64,000 nt of DNA from Blastomyces gilchristii SLH14081 (taxonomy: Eukaryota > Ascomycota > Eurotiomycetes > Onygenales > Ajellomycetaceae), in assembly GCF_000003855.2 (NCBI RefSeq), contig NW_003101665.1, positions 662,828 through 726,827 of the forward strand, read 5' to 3'. A program made the position numbers and the translations under genes. A model generated the notes under the pieces. That model was not told the origin of the DNA, made no database searches, and saw nothing but the letters and a program-made list of their open reading frames with translations. Positions 13,050 through 24,957 of the stretch are shown here, piece after piece (within the stretch, counting starts at the first letter, position 1; each line of letters opens with the position of its first letter).

Positions 13050-14060
13050 TCACTTGATCTGATTACAAGTTTGAATCAGTTAAGCTTTAATAGATTAATA
13101 TAATTTTATATATCTGCACTAAGACTGATCTGATCTCACTTTCTGAGAAAAACACTACATTATTCTCTAGAGTATGTACATCTCTACTTTAGCAGAAATC
13201 TGAGATTTCTGAACCTGCTGTATATTTTAATATAAGCTTTTCAATCACTCTGCTATTACTGCAGCCTCTACACATCTACATCTATTATAGAGATAGAGAG
13301 ATTAAGATCAGAGATTTACTGAGATATAAGAGAAATATCTTATCTAAATTTCACAGCTTTATCTATACTCTTGAATGAAAATTCCACCTTAATCTGAGCC
13401 AGTATAATACTCATAAGATATAAGTAATATATGCTGTCAATCTTCTTAAAGATATCTCTGTAACTACTTGAGTTATCAAGAAGAGAGAGCTTGAGTGTAT
13501 CAATACTGTTATAACTTAAAAAGAATTTAAGAACTTTCTACTGAATTAAATTGAAGACTACTGTAACTGCAGCTTCACAGCAGTGCAGCAGTTTAACTCA
13601 TTATATTAATGAGATAATGAGAATTCTTCTGATTTCAATACAAGATTTGAAGAATATTAGAAGAAATTAACTGATGATTTAAATCAATTAAAAACACAGC
13701 TTTATCTCACAAAGCTGACTCATAAGATGCAGATAATAATATTATAATATCAGAGTTTATTAATTAATTACACTGAGCTTGTCAACCTGACTTTCTGAAT
13801 CTATTTGAATAATCAATTCTCTAAGAAAAAGGTCAATAAGATCTCTTCTAAGTAATCAATGATAGAATTTAAATAATACTGTGATAACTTCAGTGTGAAG
13901 AAAGTAAAGAAGAATTTCAAGTATTCTAATTCTTCACTCACTGTAAAGAAATATTAAAAAAGATTTGATAAAGATCTCTGTTTTAACTGCAGAGCTGATA
14001 ATTACTATATCAGTGATTATAAGAAGCTGAAGAAGAGAAGAAACTGAGAAGATATCTTCT
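13050..14060 (+). pseudogene. gag remnant of B2 with zinc-knuckle trace
   Basis: The region after the 5' LTR ends with a readable CFNCRADNYYISDYKK at about 13,976-14,029. This is a CCHC knuckle in which the histidine and last cysteine have become tyrosine by C-to-T changes. Upstream frames are interrupted. Limits are approximate. Confidence 0.6.
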
Positions 14061-14579
14061 CAAAGTTAACTTCTCTTCTGACAAATGTATTCATGAAAGA
14101 TAAAGAAGAGAAAGATATAAAGAATTAATAATTCTCATATCTCTGAGTCTATGTTATGATCATAATGTATACTCTGAATAAGAAGATATCAGTGAGATGC
14201 CTACTTAACTTCAGAGTGAATATCAGCTTTATATTCTATTTCTTTTCTTTGATAAAGAGTTGAAAGAAGATAGATTTATCAGATTATATGAAATTTATAG
14301 ATGAAATGAAATATCACTGTTTTAACATAATTTAAGCAAAGTGTGTGATCACAGACTCAGAAGAAATCTTCAAGAAGAGCAGTCTGCTTCTTCACACAGT
14401 TAATATTATAGATAAGAATATCATTCTAGATCTTCTATAATTGAGAGAAAACAATTCTCTCATTGACTGAGTCACTCAGATGTGATAATACTGTCTCACT
14501 AATAAAGAGACAGTAATAGAGAAATCTGAAGAGTTTCATCAGAAGAATCTTGAGAAAAAGATTGAGTTAATATACTGTG

Positions 14580-15790
14580 TAGCAGATGATTAAGACTTGA
14601 AGATAGATGAAGAAGTCATCACTCTCACTGCAAGATTAGCAGTAGTATCTATTATTAAAGATGAATGTATATGACATCTCTTTACAGATTTTAAGAATAT
14701 CTTTTTAAAAAGAAAAGTAGTGAAGTTTTCTGATATCAAGATATAATATAAGATTTGTCTTGAAGATGATACAACAGTACTGTACAGATCTCTTTACAAC
14801 TTATCTATAAAGAAATTAAATGTTCTGTATAAATATCTTGAAAAAGCATAATTAAAGAACTGAATATATTCATCAAAGAGTTCAGTAGAGATATCTATAC
14901 TCTTTATATCTAAGAAGAATGATAGACTATGTCTATATATAGACTACAGAGGCCTTAATAAGATGATGATTAAGAATCACTATTCATTACTATTAATTAA
15001 TGAGATAATTGATTGATTATCTGAAGTAAAGATATTCTCAAAGATTGATATACAGAATATCTATCATAGAATCAGAGTTAATAAAGATGATGTTTGAAAA
15101 ACAGCTTTTTGTATTAAGTACAGTAATTTTAAATATCTTGTTTTATCTTTTAATCTTTGTAATACTTCAGTCATCTTTCAGATCTATATAAATGAGATGC
15201 TGTGAGATCTTGTTGACATCTTCTATATAGTATACCTGAACAACATTTTAATCTTCTTAAAATCAGAGAAAGAACATGATACTCATATTTAAGAAGTATT
15301 GAGTTGCTTGAGACAGTATTAACTCTATATAAACACTGAAAAATACTTGTTCTACATACAGAAGATTGATTTCTTAGATTATATTATTAAGATGAATGAC
15401 ATTTCAATGAACAGAAGTCAGATCTCTGTCATTGAGAACTGATCAGTATTATAAATATATTACAAGATGCAGATGTTTCTAGAATTTGTAAATTTCTACA
15501 GATGATTCATCTATATATATTCACAGATTACTATCTCTCTTACAGATCTATTAAAGAGAAGTATGAAAGACAGAAAAATAGAATCATTTATTCTCACTTA
15601 CAGTGCTGTACAGATGTTTGTGAAATTAAAACAAGTTTTCACAGATGTTATAATACTGAATCACTTTAACTCTGACTTACTTAGTCAATGTGAGACTGAT
15701 ATATCTGAGAATGAGATCTGTGAAATCTTTTCACAGTTGATACTGAAGATCTTTCAATATTGAAAGAATCAGAGAATAATTATCTCTGAG
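14580..15790 (+). pseudogene. Reverse transcriptase / RNase H remnant of B2
   Basis: Around 14,926-15,090 the frame reads LCLYIDYRGLNKMMIKN and later VKIFSKIDIQNIYHRIR, the classic Gypsy reverse transcriptase core (usual form LCVDYRxLNxxTxK...FSKIDLRxAYHxIR). The RNase H linker and start (LKQVFTDVIILNHFN, LLSQCETD) lie at 15,563-15,763. Stops interrupt each part. Confidence 0.8.
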
Positions 15791-16559
15791 AAAATAGATA
15801 ATAAATTATCTGTGAGAGAAGGCTTTTTTATAAAGTCTATAAGATATTGTAAATAAAGATCAGTGATTTTCTTCTTCAAGAAGTTATTACTCATGCAGAG
15901 AAGGTATGATACTTATAATTAGAAGATATTAATAATTATTAAATTCTTTAAGATCTGATGACATTATCTTCAGAGTAGTAAGTACTCAGTATAAGTTCTC
16001 ACTAATTATACAAATCTGTGTTACTTCTTGATAATAAAGAGCTTGATAGAATGTCAAGTCAGATGAGTAGAGCTGCTTTCAGAGTATGATTTTTATATCT
16101 GATACTATTCAGATCAGCTTAACTCTGCTGACATGCTATCTAGATAATCTGATTATAATATCATTAATATGAAGAAGAATTCTATAAAAGAATCTCTGTT
16201 ATCACTGCAGAAGAAGCTGGTTACAGAGAATTGAGATTCTCTGAAGCTTAGAAATGATGCTGAAGAGACAGCTGTATGACTCAGTATAGAAGATGAAAGA
16301 AAACTCAGGTCTCTGCAGAGAACTGACACTGAAGATTATAAGCTTCTTATATTATATCTTACAATTATTGAATTGATAAAGAATAAAACAGTCTATAATC
16401 TTTCAATCTGACTACTTTTGAAATTCATTGATAAATTATAGAAGAGAGATATCTCTACTATAACTTGAATTTAGAAGTTGAAGAAGAAAGAATCTGATTT
16501 GAACTTGAAAAAGACAGACTCTGAGTGAGATGATACTGCTAAGAAATCAAGTTACTGAT

Positions 16560-17130
16560 AACTAGAAGAATGTAAACTTCTACTACTGAATAATTCAGTC
16601 TTCATCTCTTGTAGTAGAGTGATATATCAGAAGTTATTAAGAATTCATTATAATAATTCTTATATGAGATACTTTAGATTAGAGAAGACTGAGAAGCTTC
16701 TAAAATATAAATATATTTAAGACAAGCTTCAGACAGATGTTAAAGAGTATATTGAAACTTATAATATCTATCAAAGAATAAAGATTCTACAGTATAAGTA
16801 ATACAGTGAGTTAATATCACTGTCTATTTCAAAGAACTCATAATAGAATCTATTAATGAATTTTATAGTTAATCTGCTGAAGTTGATAAGAGTTAAAGAA
16901 TATAACTTAATTTAAATCATTGTTAACTGCTTTATAAAGATAATCAGATATATCTCTATTTATAAAAAGATTAAAGTCTCTGAATTGACTGATCTGTTTT
17001 TAGATATCATTATTTATAATTATAATACTCTGAAATTATTAATAACAGATTGAGAATTTCTCTTTATCAGTAAATACTGATCAGCTTTTTACTATTATCT
17101 TATAATAAGATATCTTCTCAGTATTATATT
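16560..17130 (+). pseudogene. Integrase remnant of B2
   Basis: At about 16,625-16,800 the frame shows a degraded HHCC zinc-binding segment (RLEKTEKLLKYKYI, DVKEYIETYNIYQRIK). From 16,859 the core starts (MNFIVNLLKLIRVKEYNLI). Two of the zinc ligands are changed to Y, as expected from C-to-T mutation. Confidence 0.75.
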
Positions 17131-19783
17131 TCATTCACAGACTGATAATCAGACTGAATACTAGAATTAGACACTAGAATAGTATCTTTAAGTGTTTTAT
17201 TTATATTATTAGAATGATTGACTCAAATATCTTCTAACTACTAAATTTGTATATAATAATATAAAAAATGCAATCTTAAAGATATTTTCTTTCTATGCTT
17301 ATTATGAATATAATTCTTCATTACTCAGTGATATTATAGATGACATTTCAAAGAGAGAAATAGACAGTTAAAATATCAGATAGATACAGAGAATAAAGTA
17401 TTTCTCAGTATTAAAAGTAAAAGTGAGATTGAAACTTTTGAATAAAATTCATAAGAAGACAGTGAAAAGTATTCACTATATTCAAAAGTAATAGATAAAA
17501 TACTATAATTGAAAACATCTTTCAATGAAGTTCTTGATAGAGAATCAAGTGCTACTTTCAGCAAAGAATATCAAGATAATAAGACTGTGTAAGAAGCTCA
17601 GTGAGTAGTAACTAGAATCTTTCTCAGTAATAAAAGTGATGAGTAAGCAGATATATAAGTTAAAATTACTTATAGAATTGAAATCAATTCATTCTATTTT
17701 TTACATTTTCTATTTAAAGTTCTATAAGTAATATCTCAGAGTGAAGCTGTCTTAGCTGAATAATATTAAGATTGAAAGTAATACTGAATATTTTATAAAG
17801 AAAATATTGAATAAGTGAATATATTACAGTAAACTTTAATATCTTATTAAATAAGAAAATTATTCATTATCAGAGAATTTATAAGAACTGCTTGAGTATT
17901 TGAAAAATACTGAGAAAGAGATTGTAAGCTATAAGACAGTTAGTAGAGACTGTCTTATTACACACTAGAGATATTAAGTAAGAAATGCTGCTTGAGACTT
18001 CTTATTTTTTCTTAAAGAGTTTTTTTAGAAATAATCTTACAGTGATAAGCTAGCATCTTATAAACTCTGTAGCACTCTTCTTCTATCTTCTCTCAAAGAG
18101 TTTTTTAGAAGTTTAATGAGACTACACAAGTGTAAAATTTCTGAAGTAGTTAATAAGAGAAGAAAGAAATATTTAAAATTAATAAAGATTAATATTATCA
18201 ATCTACAGATCACTGCTATTCTAATAGAGCTGTAGTCTGCTGAAAAAGTAAAAAGAGAAATCAGAGTCTACTTATCAATAATCACACTCTCATTAAACTC
18301 ATTCTTCACTGTTGAAGTCTCTGACACTGATATCTTTATCTGCTGAGAAGTTAGCACTGTGATACTGCAGAAGAGTATACTACAGAAGAGTATAAGAGAT
18401 ACTGAAAGTGTTAACTTATCAACTTATAAAGTATCTTAATTATCTGCTTCAACTGAAGTGAGATTCTCTTTAATCAGTGATTAATCTCTGCAGTGCTTTT
18501 AATAGCAGCACTGACTATTCTCTTCTTAAGATTAGTCATTCTGAGATGTTTTTTTATCTTAAAGATTCACACTTTCATCTTCTTTTATAGATAAGTAAGA
18601 GAGATCTTCTCAGTCTTAATAAAATCTGTCAACACTTAAAGCTCTGAGACTCTCACTCTGTACTGCTTGAGCATCTAAGCTTCTTATCAGAGCTGATATG
18701 ACACCTTCTTATAGAGTAGATAATACTTACAGAGAGATAGAAGTTATTGTTACAGATATAACAGAAATAATGAGAGTGAGAGAAGAAGTGAATACACAGA
18801 ATTTCTCTCTTCTTCAGCTGCTTAACACAGTACAGATAAGTAGTAATACTGATCAGAGATCACATCAGAGCCTTCTCACAGAGAGAAGATGAAGAAATTA
18901 TAAGACTCTGTGAACTCAACTTAGTAGTATTCTAAGCAGGGCTCAGACATGCTGCAGAAGAGAAACTACAGATTAAGCTTTTCAGAGTCACTATCTCTGA
19001 AATCAAGCTCTTCTCAGGTTTCTCTCTGAATGATCACACAGAGTCATATATCACTGTATTAACTGAGAAGAGAGACAGTGTTGTAACAGCAGTGAGAGAG
19101 AGCAGAGAACAGACTGAATATAGATGAATTAATCAGCAGAAGAGATGACATCTCACTGCAAGACACAGCAACTACTGCCACAGCTGCAAAAGAAGTAAAA
19201 GAAGAAGAAGATATAATAATAAGAGCAGTGCTTCTGCAGCTCATTGACACTGCTGCCTCTGTCTTCAATCTGACTTTCTTAATAGTCACAGAGATCACTG
19301 CTGCATCACAAAGACATTTATTCACTAGAAAATGTCAGAATAAGCTCTCTATTGTTCTTTAAGAATAATACTCTCATGCACTCACTATTGCAGATGAGAG
19401 AGAGAGAAGAAAAATGTATTATAAAGAGAGAGAATCTTTTCAAAAAAATCCTATCACTACTATTAGCTTTATCTCTAAAATACATCACTTTTACAGAGAA
19501 TTTCATATATAGAATGAAATATGTTAAAAGATCTATAAGTCACTTATTAATTACATTTTTCACATTTTAAATTAATATATAAGAAACTCACTTATCATAT
19601 ATTTAATTTGAATAAAGATGAGAAAAGAAAGATCTATACAGTTAGTAGAAAAACTTATCTATTTCTTTGTATTATACACAATATATATACTGTCAATTGA
19701 TTAATAATCATTGCTATATAACAAAGATAATTTCTAATTCAGTAATCTTAAGAGTATAGAGACTATACTCTTAAAGAGAAGAG
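17130..19783 (+). other. B2 3' region after integrase, no recognised gene
   Basis: About 2.6 kb between the integrase remnant and the 3' LTR, AT-rich, with short open pieces only. The part 17,130-18,635 has a counterpart in B1 (6,500-7,900, minus). The part from about 18,637 to 19,738 does not. The latter is somewhat less AT-rich and reads as charged, possibly coiled-coil fragments. I do not recognise a protein. Confidence 0.5.
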
Positions 19784-20480
19784 TATTATTATACTCTCAG
19801 CTGTATCAAGACTCTGTTACAGTTTCACATAGCTCATTACTTTCATGTGAATAATTTTATTCTGTCTGAACTGGTTTTCAATCACTTTATAATATTATTT
19901 AAATATATCATAGAAAGATCTGATTAATGAATATAAGAATCTCACTTCTATATAAGATCAGCAGATTATTCTTTCTTAATAATAAGATACTGCTGAGATA
20001 TCACTTCAGCTATTCTCACTTATAAAATGAGAGAAGAGTATCTACTTATTATCTATATAGAATAGCTAGATGCTGACTTCTTATCAAAGAAGTCAGTGAT
20101 TTATCTTTTTCTCTTACTGAAATATATATGAGAGTTACTGCATATCTCATACAATCTTCTTAGTATACTAAGTATTATATCTGTGATATTCTCACAATAA
20201 CTCTGTAGCCTACAAGCTCACTATTTAAGCAAGATAGTCAAGCTCACTTATACAGCTTCTCAAACAACTACTTTTACATAACACTGTCAACTAGTCACCG
20301 CTTCGGTTCCGCTATGTTACATTTATCAATCAGATCTTTCTATGATATATTTAAATGATGTTATAGAGTGATTGAAAACTGGTTCAGACAGTCTGTGAAA
20401 TGAATGAAATCATCTGTATAAAAGTAATAAGCCGTGTGAAACTGCAGCAGAGTCTTGTCACGGTCAAAGGCGTGGCAACA

Positions 20481-23277
20481 GTACTATTATCAGTGTTGAA
20501 AAAGAAGAGACTTATAATTAAAAAGTCTTACAAAGTAAGAGAAATTATAGACACTTATAAATCAGATAATCTTACTTATTTCAATCTTTTCATAATTATA
20601 AGAAAAGAATGAGAAGTAATAAAGAAATCAGATAAATATCATACTTTAATAAGTGATAAAACTGTAGTCAGTTATATGATAATACACTGTAGATAGTAAA
20701 CACAATGCAGTAAAAAGTAATTTCAAAGTAACAGACTTGTATATAAGTCAGATTACAGAAGAAAAAGAGATTCAGAGTTGAATTTAACTATTTATATCAG
20801 TTCAATTATAAAGATTACAGAGAATGAATTATCTGAAACATCTGCAGATATATAAGATTAAGTTATCTTAATATCTGAGAATGCTTAAAGATTGAGTGAG
20901 ATTAGTTTTAATAAGCTGTTCACTGTAGTAGTCTGAGTAGATGAAGAGAGACAGTATAATGCATAAGACAGAATTATAAAAGATGAAAGCTGTTAAATCT
21001 AGTCACTGAATACTGTAATATATAGAGATTATATAAGAGTAGTGACTAGCAGACAAAGAAAAAGTATAAGAAAAGAAAAATGAATTGATTATCAACTATA
21101 AGAGTCAGCTGTAAAAGACAAATGTTATTATATATATCTTATTCATTTTCATATGTCACATATTTAATCTATTTTCAACACCATAACATCTGAAAAATGC
21201 TAAAAAAGGAAATCTCAAAACTCAAGATCTGTAAGAGATTTGAAAGTTATAAGTCATTCTTGTAACAACACTGTGCATGTCTTTAATTTCTTTATCACTC
21301 TGTGTATGACATTAATGTTATTTATTACAAGATTGACTGAAATGCTAATATAGAAATGTATATACATATATGTAGAAAAATTGAAGAAGAGTGCAGAACT
21401 TGCAGAACTAGAAGTCAAGATAGAGAAGATAAAAATAGAAGAAATAGAAGAAGAAGAGAACACAGAATTAAATGAATAATAGTGAGAGTTACTCAGAGCT
21501 CAATACTTATAATCTGATATATACACAATCTTCTCTGCAGAGAAGAGAGAGAAAGTAATAAGAGAAGCTTAAAAATGAGAGAGAATAGTCTCAGTGATAT
21601 GATTATCTTTGATTAGAATAATCTCTGACACTGAAGTAACTAAGAATTATTATTAGTATATAAAAACTGTAAAATCAGAGATAAGAATAGTTACTGAATA
21701 AACACTTATTAATCTTAGAGTTGTATATATAATTATAATATACACAAGACTTCTCAGAAAGAGAGAGAGAGATACAGAGAAATATATAAAGTAGAATATA
21801 GTGTATAAACAGCTTATTCTCATAATAATATCTCTGATAAGATATATAAGTCTTATATCTATAAGTGTAAAAAAGTATGATATCTGTGTTCTTATTTCTG
21901 AAAACACAGATATTTTTCATCTACATTATAAAGTCAGATAACAAGTATCAGAGAATAGACTGATATAAGTTAATTATTTCAAAGATATTTATCAGAGTAA
22001 ATATATCTATAATATTGAATTTAATAGTTATAAAAAGTTTCTTGATATCTATAAATATCATGACTTTATATATAATAAAACTCATAATAATTTTTTCTAA
22101 GAACAGAAAAATCAGTATTAGAAGAAATAGATGAAAAAGAAAAAGATTTATAATTTTAACACTGTTAAGAAAAGAGATAATTCTCTGATATGAATAAATA
22201 ATTACTTTATTATAAATATTTAAAATGAATGTAATAATTGATATCTGTGACTGAGCTTTAGATAGTTATATTATACACAGTCTTTGTATAATAAATTATT
22301 CTAGAAGTTAGTAAGAAGAGTGAGAGTATATACACTGAGAAATATAGTTTATTAAGTCTATACAACATCTTCTTGAAATGAGAAGAGTTGATAATAAAAG
22401 CAGAGATAGCAGAATCAGAGAGAGTAAAAGTAGTGAAAGTAGAGATCACAGAAATAGAAGTAGTAGAAGCAGAAGAATCAGATACAGAGATAAGTGTAGA
22501 AGATTAAAAGAGAGTAACAGAGAAAGAAATAAAGAAGAGAGTAGTAGAGAAAAAAGTAGTAGAAGAAGTAGAGAGAGATACAGAAGACTCAGTTATATAT
22601 AATATAGATAATTTCTTTATTATTATATTCTTTAAGTTCTTAATTAACAATTCAATATTAAGATTATAATTATCAGTGAATATAGATCTATCAACATATG
22701 AAAATTTTATACAAATTAAAAATAAATATATCAGTATCTGTAATTATATAAAATAATCAGAAAAACATGATCAGATATTTACTGAAGAAAAGAGAGTTAA
22801 AAATGTATAAAAAGATGAAAAAGATATATTATAAATAATAATATATTCTAGCAATCATTAAAAGATAAACAAGTTCTGATTATATTTCATAATATATTAT
22901 ACTTACTGCTAATTAACTGCTCAGTATCAGTACTATAAGAATACTTATTATAAGAACAGAGAGTCATTGTCAGAAACATATATAATATAATAGATAAATA
23001 ACAGATAGAAGATATTAAATAAGAGAAGAAACAGAAATCTTAAATGAGATAATACTATTCAATGATAACAATAATGAAGAAGATAATTAAAGAATGAGAA
23101 AAGTTAGTAAATAAGTGAATATAATATAGTGAAAGTTTCTTTATAAGAGTGTACACAGAATACTAGTTAAATTAGAGATAAATTATATAATTATGAATAC
23201 TAGTAACATGCTAATCTATATAAAGCTAGAATGAATATTATAATTATATAAGTGTGATCAAATCTAATAAAGAAGAA
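20481..23277. other. AT-rich stretch without recognisable gene
   Basis: Beyond the B1 LTR the sequence is AT-rich and stop-dense, with purine-rich runs. One example is the Arg/Ser-rich open piece at 22,378-22,602. No retroelement domain or LTR could be recognised. It is most likely older RIP-eroded repeat sequence. Confidence 0.5.
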
Positions 23278-23447
23278 TATAATTTGAAAGAATATATAAC
23301 TATCAGATAATAACACAGCTGCTTCTGAACTTGCTTATAAATATAAAGAGATTATAGTAGCCATCAATTAATTTAGTGTATAGTATATAAGAAGTCAGTG
23401 TATATCTGTAATTGTATACTAACTTAAGTAATCTTTGAATCACATCT
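23278..23447 (+). mobile_element. Eroded family-A LTR remnant
   Basis: It aligns with the LTRs of A1 and A2, differing almost only by C-to-T and G-to-A changes. For example, TGTGGTTT appears as TATAATTT, and GCGGCCGC as ACAGCTGC. The common part ends at GAATCACATCT. No element body follows and no target duplication could be matched, so it is a solo or truncated copy. Confidence 0.7.
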
Positions 23448-23743
23448 ACATCTGTTACTCTGATATTTTCTCATTTCTCTGTCTTGAAAATATATATTCT
23501 TTTATTAAGTCAGACATTCTCTCAGATCTGAGATTAATTATGAATTTAGATAATCAGTAAATTATCTAGGCATGCTTGTAATAATGTGTGAAGATGTCAA
23601 TTTAACATGTTATTGCAGTTCTTAAAGCTTGTGAAGAGCTTTATAATCTCTTGAAGAATAACATTGTTATGTGTGTAATCTATATACGCGAGTTACACTT
23701 AATAGGGTTGGGGTGGCACGTGACTAGGGTAGGTGTAGTAATT

Positions 23744-24248
23744 TGTAGGCTACTGGGGCAAAAGAGCTCAATCACCACCAGCGCCTGCTGGTAGAAGGGC
23801 CGACCAACCGCGGGACCCCCAACATAATTGTAGGCTACTGGGGCAAAACAGCTCAGTCACCACCAGCGCTGCTGGTAGAAGGGCTGATCAACCCCTGAGA
23901 CCCCCAACACCCCCCCTCGGACCAGCTAACCACAGAGTACAGTACTCCTCTCAGTGGCTCCTCTCAGTGGCTCCTCTTAGTGGCTCCTCTCAGTGAACTC
24001 ACTCCTAGGGCTCAAGGGCTCACTTCTAGGGCACACTCCTAGAATGTCTCTTGGCACTGTTAAATGTCTGGGGTATTTGTTTTGTGATTTATATTCTTAA
24101 GTTCATTCTGAGATTGAACCCATGCATGTTGATCACAGCAGGGCTCACGCTTAACGGTCTCATAACCTGTAGACTACTGGGGCAAAAGAGCTCAGTCACC
24201 ACCAGCGCTGCTGGTAGAAGGGCCGATCAACCCCTGGGACCCCCAACA
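23744..24248 (+). repeat. Three dispersed copies of an ~82-bp repeat with a hairpin
   Basis: Copies at 23,744-23,825, 23,828-23,909 and 24,167-24,248 share GTAGGCTACTGGGGCAAAA, a CACCACCAGC..GCTGGTAG segment and an end ACCCCCAACA. Each holds a 6-bp stem, ACCAGC/GCTGGT, with a 3-4 base loop. The first two copies are nearly in tandem; the third is about 260 bp further on. No coding potential is seen. They sit at the left edge of the gene island. Confidence 0.85.
23945..23996 (+). repeat. 13-bp tandem repeat, four units
   Basis: Four units of CTCCTCTCAGTGG, the third with T for C and the fourth ending in A. They lie between copies 2 and 3 of the 82-bp repeat. Confidence 0.9.
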
Positions 24249-24375
24249 GTAATCACCAACATTATGTGGCAGCATGTGAGGCCCTGCTGGGCCCTCACTT
24301 AAGATGCTTAATTAGACTAGATCTAGACCAGTTGCATAGCGCCCGTACGGGATGCAGACACCAACCTAAAGATGT

Positions 24376-24399
24376 AATCAATCAATCAATCAATCAATC
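24376..24399 (+). repeat. (AATC)n microsatellite
   Basis: Six tetranucleotide units in the gene-free margin of the island. Confidence 0.9.
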
Positions 24400-24527
24400 C
24401 CAAACAATACCTTCAACAACCGCTAAAGAAATTAATGTCGGGCATGCGGGACCGACCCCGTCTCATACGCAAATCGTGCCCCATATATAAGAATAAAGTT
24501 GAGTGCCGAATAAGCTCCCGGTAGGCT

Positions 24528-24555
24528 ATTGTACATGTACATGTACATGTACAAT
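24528..24555. repeat. 28-bp perfect palindrome built of TGTACA
   Basis: The stretch reads ATTGTACATGTACA and its exact reverse complement. It lies about 400 bp downstream of NAA15, in sequence with no gene. Confidence 0.9.
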
Positions 24556-24957
24556 GTAAGCTTACATATTTCACAGTGAACTATTCCCCTCCGATCAGTC
24601 GATCATCGATTTCAGACAGTCCTTACTATTGCCCAAGCAAAAGAGCCAATGGCACAAAGAGGTACACGAAAATAGTATATTAATAAATCAATAAAACAAA
24701 TCATCATTTCCCTTTTTGACCATCCCAGTACACCACGCAGCTTGCCTGTAGGAAGAACAAGAGACTCAGGGTCAAAAGGCAGAGGCAAAAGCCGCTTCTA
24801 AAGATATCTGTCAAAAAAAGGAAAAAAAAAGGTAGGAAGGAGGAGACAGGTAAGAATAAATCGGTCTACCCTCTTTATGTTACGTCTCAAGAACATGCGA
24901 TCGAATAAATACGTCAGACCTCCTTTTCCCCCTCTCTTTCTCTTTCCCTTCACATTT

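Larger units (their letters stand above)
12508..20321 (+). mobile_element. Ty3/Gypsy retrotransposon B2, full length, inserted in B1
   Basis: It has TG...CA LTRs at both ends (5' LTR 12,508-13,042; 3' LTR 19,784-20,321). A polypurine tract (AAAGAGAAGAG, 19,773-19,783) lies directly before the 3' LTR. A 5-bp target duplication TTTAT lies at 12,503-12,507 and 20,322-20,326. The flanks are the two halves of one B1 LTR, so the insertion point is certain. Internal order is gag with zinc knuckle, reverse transcriptase, RNase H, integrase. All frames carry stops, so it is dead. Confidence 0.9.
5957..20480 (-). mobile_element. Ty3/Gypsy retrotransposon B1, split by insertion of B2
   Basis: B1 lies on the minus strand. 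Its 3' LTR is 5,957-6,429, cut by A1 on the left. Its internal part is 6,430-12,113. Its 5' LTR is in two pieces, 12,114-12,507 and 20,322-20,480, separated by B2. Next to the 3' LTR is a polypurine tract (on the minus strand AAAGAAAAGAA, 6,430-6,440). RNase H (9,393-9,593) and integrase (8,076-8,300) remnants match those of B2. It lacks a 1.1-kb stretch that B2 has near its 3' end. Heavily mutated with stops everywhere. Confidence 0.8.

Noticed and set aside
22378..22602. Arg/Ser-rich frame resembling an SR splicing factor tail
   Set aside because: It arises from an AGA/AGT-rich purine run in stop-dense AT-rich sequence, without an RNA-binding domain or neighbouring exons.
24051..24302. 83-codon frame in the left margin of the island
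   Set aside because: It runs through a copy of the 82-bp repeat and shows no conserved motif or splice context.
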